In this document: piece by piece, positions 58,901-64,000 of the stretch
Position numbering within the stretch: the first letter of the stretch is position 1
Layout: the number at the start of each line of letters is the position of its first letter
DNA from: Lagopus muta
Lineage: Eukaryota; Chordata; Aves; Galliformes; Phasianidae
Direction: 5' to 3'
DNA length: 64,000 nt
NCBI RefSeq assembly: GCF_023343835.1
Contig: NC_064435.1
Location: forward strand, 79,308,134-79,372,133
The notes under the pieces: model-generated
What the model was told of the DNA's origin: nothing
What the model saw: the letters and a program-made list of their open reading frames with translations, nothing else
Databases searched by the model: none
Program-made: the position numbers and the translations under genes

Positions 58901-60819
58901 CTGCACCCAGCTAGCTGGGGGATGCTGCTGACACCCAGCTCTGCCACCTCATTCCTTTACAAAGCAGAAGAGAAGGAAGTAATGGTGCTGATGGGATCTT
59001 TGGTGACCCTGGTGGGATGGATAGAAAGAACTAAGCACAGTAGGCACCGACTAGCAGGATGGTAGAGGTTCAAACACCTGTTTAGAAGAAAGGAGCTGTA
59101 AGTGCAATGGGGAAGGAAGGGTCACACTGAATGTCTCCTTTTTCACTATTCAAATCTGTCAGATTGCAGATGCACTCGAGGAGCCTGTGATGCTTTTTGT
59201 TGGCTTGTTCAAATAAGCACTGCCAAAGCTCTGACCTGAGTTTAAAACTTGGTCACAGACATTAGCAATAGAAGTAGCATTCAGCCAAAGCTTACAATGA
59301 CAAAAAGATGTGGCTAACGCTGTGCTGGCAGTTTCATCAGCATGCTCTGGATGCTTCTGTAAGCTTCCTGCATGCATTTGGGAGAGAAAGGAGATATAGA
59401 TGTTGTCATTTGTACATGCTGTATCAACTGCTGTTCCTAATGCGTTAGTCTGGCATGATTTTCGGTTTCTTTCCTTCAAATTTCCTTTTATGGCTGCCAT
59501 GCAGTAGATTTGTTATTTTTAAACTACCGCATTTTTTTCTCCCTTAATACTCATCTGATTGTTCAAAGCCTAACCATGAATTCTCAAAATATACGTCTGT
59601 GTTCTTCCACAGTTTCATACTGAGTTCACTCTAGATTTTTATCAGAAGGATTTCAGCCTGGGAGGTTTCACAGCATTCACTCGGTGGCTACAGGTGGGAA
59701 GTGTTGATTCAGCCATGAGCAAGTCTGAAGGCTGCAAGACAACCTTCTGCCAAGGCACTGGGGCTAAGCAGTAAGCTAGCTGATGTAATGGAGTTTTCAG
59801 TGTATGGTGTGTTTCGGGAAGCATCAGCAGTTTTGTATGGCTGGTAACACTTAAGGGTAGTTTTTAAACAGTCCCAAACTCGCCCCTCTTCCCACTTTTG
59901 CACTGATGTTCTATTCTGGAAACTTCTGCTGATTTCTTTGCGTTGATGCTCTCGTGCATGAGAGCTGCTTTCAAGGCAGGGCCATGGCCGAGGTGAAGCG
60001 GTTCAACTCCACCGACTTTTGCTGGAGATGTGCCAGTTTGCACCACTTGAGATGGAGCCCTCTGAGCACTTTCAGAATCAGATCTGCTGTATTTAGAAGC
60101 AAAAAATCGATTTCAACAGTTTCTTAATCTTGTTAGCTCTATAAAATCACGCAGCAGGGTAGGGAATGGCAGCTGGCAGGCATCTGTTACAGAACAAATT
60201 TTACCAGTGAATGGAACATCTCCTTAACCATCTGTTTGTAACACATAGAAAGAGGAATTACCATCAGTGGTGACTTCAGCCTTGGAGATATTTACTGGAT
60301 ATCTTATGTGGTCATTCAAAAATACCTTAGATAGTCATGCACTCAGCATGCTTGAGATAAGTACTGATCTCACTCAGATGGGCAAAAAAAAACGAGCTTA
60401 CAGCCTTTCGAGTTAGCAGGTGGCTGTGCACAAAGATGACCTTATTAGGATCAGACAGAATGATGCACCAACCAAGGAAATGTATGACAGAAGCTTAAAT
60501 GGGTTGGTATCTCAAAGCTTGAAGTATTATAGTGATTGGTAGCATGAGTTACAAGTAGAATTACCAAAACACATTTTTATAAAAAGATATCCACAATTCC
60601 ACAGGGAAGTTCAAAACAAAAACAAAACCAAACACCTAAAGCTATTAGTCTAGACAGAAGGACATTTCTACTTAAAAGAGAGAGATAGAGGCAGTGATAA
60701 AGCATACTAAGTGAGGGGACAAGGCCAATTCATATAGAAAAAGCATTTAAAAGTCAGTACAAAGTCTAGTGTGAAAAGTCTAATACCTGTTTCCACAGTC
60801 CCAGCCCAACAAATGCATT
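46981..60819. other. Intron segment, no gene seen
   Basis: Nearly 14 kb without a recognised transposon. An AT-rich block at 48700-48900 contains several ATTAA/TAATTAG-type homeodomain-like strings and looks constrained. The 11-mer TTTTATACCAG is duplicated at about 49187-49208. A homopurine tract lies at 50451-50528. Poly(T) occurs at 54826-54852 and about 58599-58629. Open frames such as 47179-47601 (140 codons) lack any coding signature. Confidence 0.45.
50451..50528. repeat. 78-bp homopurine (GAAA/AAAG)n tract
   Basis: Almost pure A/G sequence broken by one C at 50461. In BCL2 pre-mRNA it is a U/C tract. Confidence 0.93.
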
Positions 60820-61290
60820 TAGAATCACAGAATATTCTGAGTTGGAAGAACCCACAAGGATCAGAATCCAGCGCCCAGCTCCCAAAATTCGGACCACATG
60901 TCTGAGAATGCTGTCCAAATGCTTCCTGCACTCCGGCACTCGGGGCTGTGCCCACTGCCCTGTGCAGCCCGTTCCGTGCCCACCGCCCTGTGTTGCAGAC
61001 CCTTTCCCTGACCCCAGCTGCCCTCCCCTGACGCAGCTCCATGCCGTTCCCTCAGGCCCTGTTGCTGTCACACAGAGCAGAGCTCAGCACTGCCCTCCGC
61101 TCCCTGTGAGGAGCTGCAGCCGCCATCAGGCCTCCCCTCAGCTGTGCTGAGCAAACCAGGAGCCTCAGCTGCTCTTCATACACCTTGCCCTTCAGACTCT
61201 TCACCACCTTTGTAATCCTCCATTGGACACTCTCTAACAGCTTTATGCCCTGCAGTACCCAAAATGAGGCTTACCCAGAGGGGATGCCCC
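60820..61290 (-). mobile_element. CR1 LINE 3' fragment
   Basis: The sequence starts AGAATCACAGAATATTCTGA, GTTGGAAGAACCCACAAGG, and continues through CATGTCTGAGAATGCTGTCC and TGCTCTTCATACACCTTGCC, all minus-strand CR1. The GC-rich part (60930-61150) belongs to the element and is not a CpG island. It fades at about 61290. Same subtype as the copy at 21093. Confidence 0.92.
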
Positions 61291-64000
61291 ACATTCAGAA
61301 GCCACACGTGAGATTGCCCAGGGCAGCACAGGATCATGCTGATAATGGAGCCTTGCTCCAGGACAGGAGTGGTGAACGTCTCTGTCCTGATCTGCTCGTG
61401 TTTCTGAACCCACAGTTAGCCTGGAGCTCGCACAGCTGCCCCACACATGCATGATACACAGGCAAGTAGTGTAGATGAGCGTAGCTGCTACATCCCCAGC
61501 CAATACAGACCTAAAGAGAAGCGTACTCTTCCCACTGATCAGAAACACATGTAACTGCCCTCCAGCCAGCTCTGTCCTGGGCAGTGTGCAGGTGGCAAGA
61601 CCTCCTTCTCGTAGCAGAAGTCCCTCAAAACCGCACTGTGGTAAGTTCAATGGCAGAGGAACTGCGTCAAAAAGCCCTGAGGAATGAAGGCTGAAAGGTA
61701 TTTAAATACATCTGCAGGTATAATGTCATAAGCAGATAACTTTTGTTTGTCTGTGTAGCAAAAACAAAGTCTGGTATTTTCAAAGCGCACGTGAGATAAC
61801 AAGCTCTGCTACCCCACAGAGTCTCTGCAGGGAAAGGAGACCACATGCTCTTGAGGATAAGCATATGTGGGGCAGAGGAGCTCCTGGAAAGCAGATGAAG
61901 ATGCTTATCACCATCAGAGTTTACATCAGAAGAACTGTGCCCCTCTACATCCACAAGGAAAAAAGTCAAGGGCTAGAGAGTTTGGTTGTGACATTTCTGT
62001 GAGGAAGAAGAGCCTAGCAGATGCTGTAGGAGACTGTGTATAGCTCCTGGGCTGGCCTGGCAGTTTGGTTTGGGGAGGAGGATAGTCATACATTTTAGCA
62101 TCTGAAGGCTGAAAGGTTTTGCAGTGACAGCCCAAATCCCCATGTCCACTGCTCCAGTGGGGTAGAACCTAGCCAAGCCCACACGGGGTGCCAGTACTCC
62201 TCTGCTTAAAGCAGTAGGAGTCCAAAACATGTAAGAAAAGATCAACTGGCTGAGCTAGCCCAGATGAAATGTGGGAGACAAACCATGCCCTCATTCCAAG
62301 GCAACAGCTGTGTGAAGTTGAGATTGCAGAGTGATGCCTTCATCCTGGGGATGCTGAGACTCATGCATTTGGAAGCAATTACTTTCCCCCTAGGAAACAA
62401 ACCCAGAGGCCTGCACACTCCTCTTCCTTACTCTTCTGAGCTAACCAAGAGGCTCTGGGCTCACCCCATGCTGTAAGCTTATGGGAGACCTGAGATCATT
62501 CCTCAGCCTGAAGGGACAGCAGCCCACTATTTCACTTTGCTTACAACTCAGCATCATGGGTTATCCTGAGATGATGAGGTAGCAAGCTCCTCCTGCTGAG
62601 GTTTCCTCAGCTCACAGCTAATTTAGTGAGACAGAGGAGCAATCCTTGTGATCCAGCAGCAAATGCCCTCATCCAGGAAGAATCAGCACTATTGCAGTAA
62701 CTTGAGAAAGGTGCTGCACTCCCTACAAATCCTGCCCTCCTCTAACATGAGCATTCACCAGGGTAAGCAGCAAACTCCAGATCTCTGCATGCTCTGCACG
62801 GGACCTCAGGCTACAGAAATGTCAAATTATCACTGGACCAGTTCCTTTAGAGGTATGCACAATACATCTTCTTTCCTTTCTTCAAAAGCCAGCATGAACA
62901 TTTAAAGGAAAATAATCCTTTATTTATTCCACTTTTGAAAACAGAAATCAACTTGTGTGTCTAGAACTTCATGTAAAACAAACACAAGCTCTGATTCCTA
63001 ACGCTGTGAAGAGGAAGGTAAAGGAATTAAGGGAAATGGAAAACTTTTGAAAAATCAACATTTTTCATGCATCTTTGAGAAAGATCATTTTATGCATTTG
63101 TTTCTTTGTGGCATGACAAATGTGCTATGAACCAGTAGATCTGAGCAGCGGGGTTTGCTTGGGTTTTTGATGTTGTTTTTAAAAAAAGAATGTCCTGGAT
63201 TTGTTAGGTCTCCCCACTTCCTATTGCTTCACTTGGCTTAAAATTAGAGCTATTGCACTTTGACCTAGGACTGATTGGTTTTTCTAGACTGCTGCCCTAG
63301 ATGTTTGTAATACAACAACCCAGGTTATCCAGTATCTAATTAAACACAGGTGGAGCTTGAATTTCTTAACAGGAAAAGAGCAGAAACCATTTTAAGCAGC
63401 CTGTAAGAGTCAAGAATACATTAGTAGAGAAGTGTGGAGAACACAGTGGGGGAAGGCAGATCACTTTCCTACTGAAGTCAGTAACAGTGAATCTAGCCTC
63501 TTCCAGAGTGATACACAGAAGATCAACTGTGTCTTCTACTACCAAACATATGCCTATCTATTAAGCTGGTATATATTAAATTGCACATGAACTATTTTTT
63601 GTAGTATCTGTTGCATCAAGAATTTCTTTATGGGTGAAGGGCTTCATCCGTAACCTACAAGCGTCCCGCCAGCGCTCACTTAGAAGACAGAGCTAGCTAA
63701 CCCTCAACAGCACCTGTTTTTTCTGAGCCTTGAATGAACTTTGTATTAGGTTACTGCTCCTTGTAAAAAGCATTATGTTTCCCACCTGCTGCCTGTAACT
63801 TCACCATCAGCAAAGTTAATTTTGAGGCCAATGGCTTTCTCTGAGCCCCACTTGAACACACAGCCACCTCGAGGTCAATGGCACGGTGCTGGCCTCCAAC
63901 AAGCCTGTCCCATGCGAGCAGTTCCACGCTCTACCTCCAGATGCATCACCCACATCAACACATCGTCCGCACATCCTTGCCCTTGCCACGACCCATTCCA
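61291..64000. other. Intron segment to the right edge
   Basis: Unique DNA with no recognised repeat and no supported exon. The final 250 bases become somewhat more GC-rich, but no open frame or splice site stands out. Confidence 0.5.

Larger units (their letters stand above)
28847..64000 (-). other. BCL2: BCL2 large intron (3' part)
   Basis: Everything to the right of the last BCL2 exon is inferred to be the large intron separating the two coding exons, which spans well over 100 kb in mammals. No other BCL2 exon is visible, so the intron exceeds 35 kb here. Content: CR1 copies at 34550, 40828, 41722, 46893 and 60820, homopurine tracts at 35678 and 50451, poly(T) tracts at 37910, 41639, 54826 and about 58600, and poly(A) at 29611, 45653 and 45853. 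No nested gene is supported on either strand. Confidence 0.88.

Noticed and set aside
60930..61150. GC-rich stretch resembling a second CpG island
   Set aside because: It is the GC-rich body of a CR1 copy.

Overview
The window is vertebrate, and specifically avian (galliform, chicken-like) nuclear DNA. Two things show this. Many truncated CR1 LINE copies carry the avian CR1 3' end (ATTCTATGATTCTATGA-type repeats). The one certain protein-coding exon encodes the C-terminus of Bcl-2, and its residues agree with the chicken protein as I remember it. The rest is AT-leaning non-coding DNA with simple repeats. There are no operons, CRISPR arrays, tRNAs or rRNAs.

Layout, left to right. (1) 1-2880: a CpG island at about 2270-2880. 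From it a possible spliced gene runs leftward on the minus strand. A coding-compatible first exon (2587-2699) and an internal exon (1498-1653) have strong splice sites and matching phase. A terminal exon at 1206-1308 is much weaker. I do not recognise the product. (2) 2881-24045: intergenic DNA downstream of BCL2, holding several CR1 copies. One of these contains a second, oppositely oriented CR1 flanked by a 7-bp target duplication, and another is split by a 356-bp foreign segment. (3) 24046-28846: the last BCL2 exon, minus strand. Its 44 codons (28712-28846) are followed by a 3'UTR of about 4.7 kb with AU-rich pentamers, an 8-mer miR-15/16 site, a miR-181 site and a terminal AATAAA. (4) 28847-64000: the large BCL2 intron, entering from the right. 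The upstream coding exon with BH4, BH3, BH1 and the start of BH2 lies beyond the window. The intron holds more CR1 copies, long homopurine tracts and some AT-rich stretches that look like conserved non-coding elements.

How it fits together: BCL2 is transcribed right to left. The exon here supplies the end of BH2 and the membrane anchor, and the long 3'UTR carries the elements through which vertebrate BCL2 mRNA is restrained by ARE-binding proteins and microRNAs. In mammals the gene downstream of BCL2 is PHLPP1, convergent with it; none of its exons is recognisable here. I found no undescribed biological system. The most open question is the candidate CpG-island gene at the left edge.
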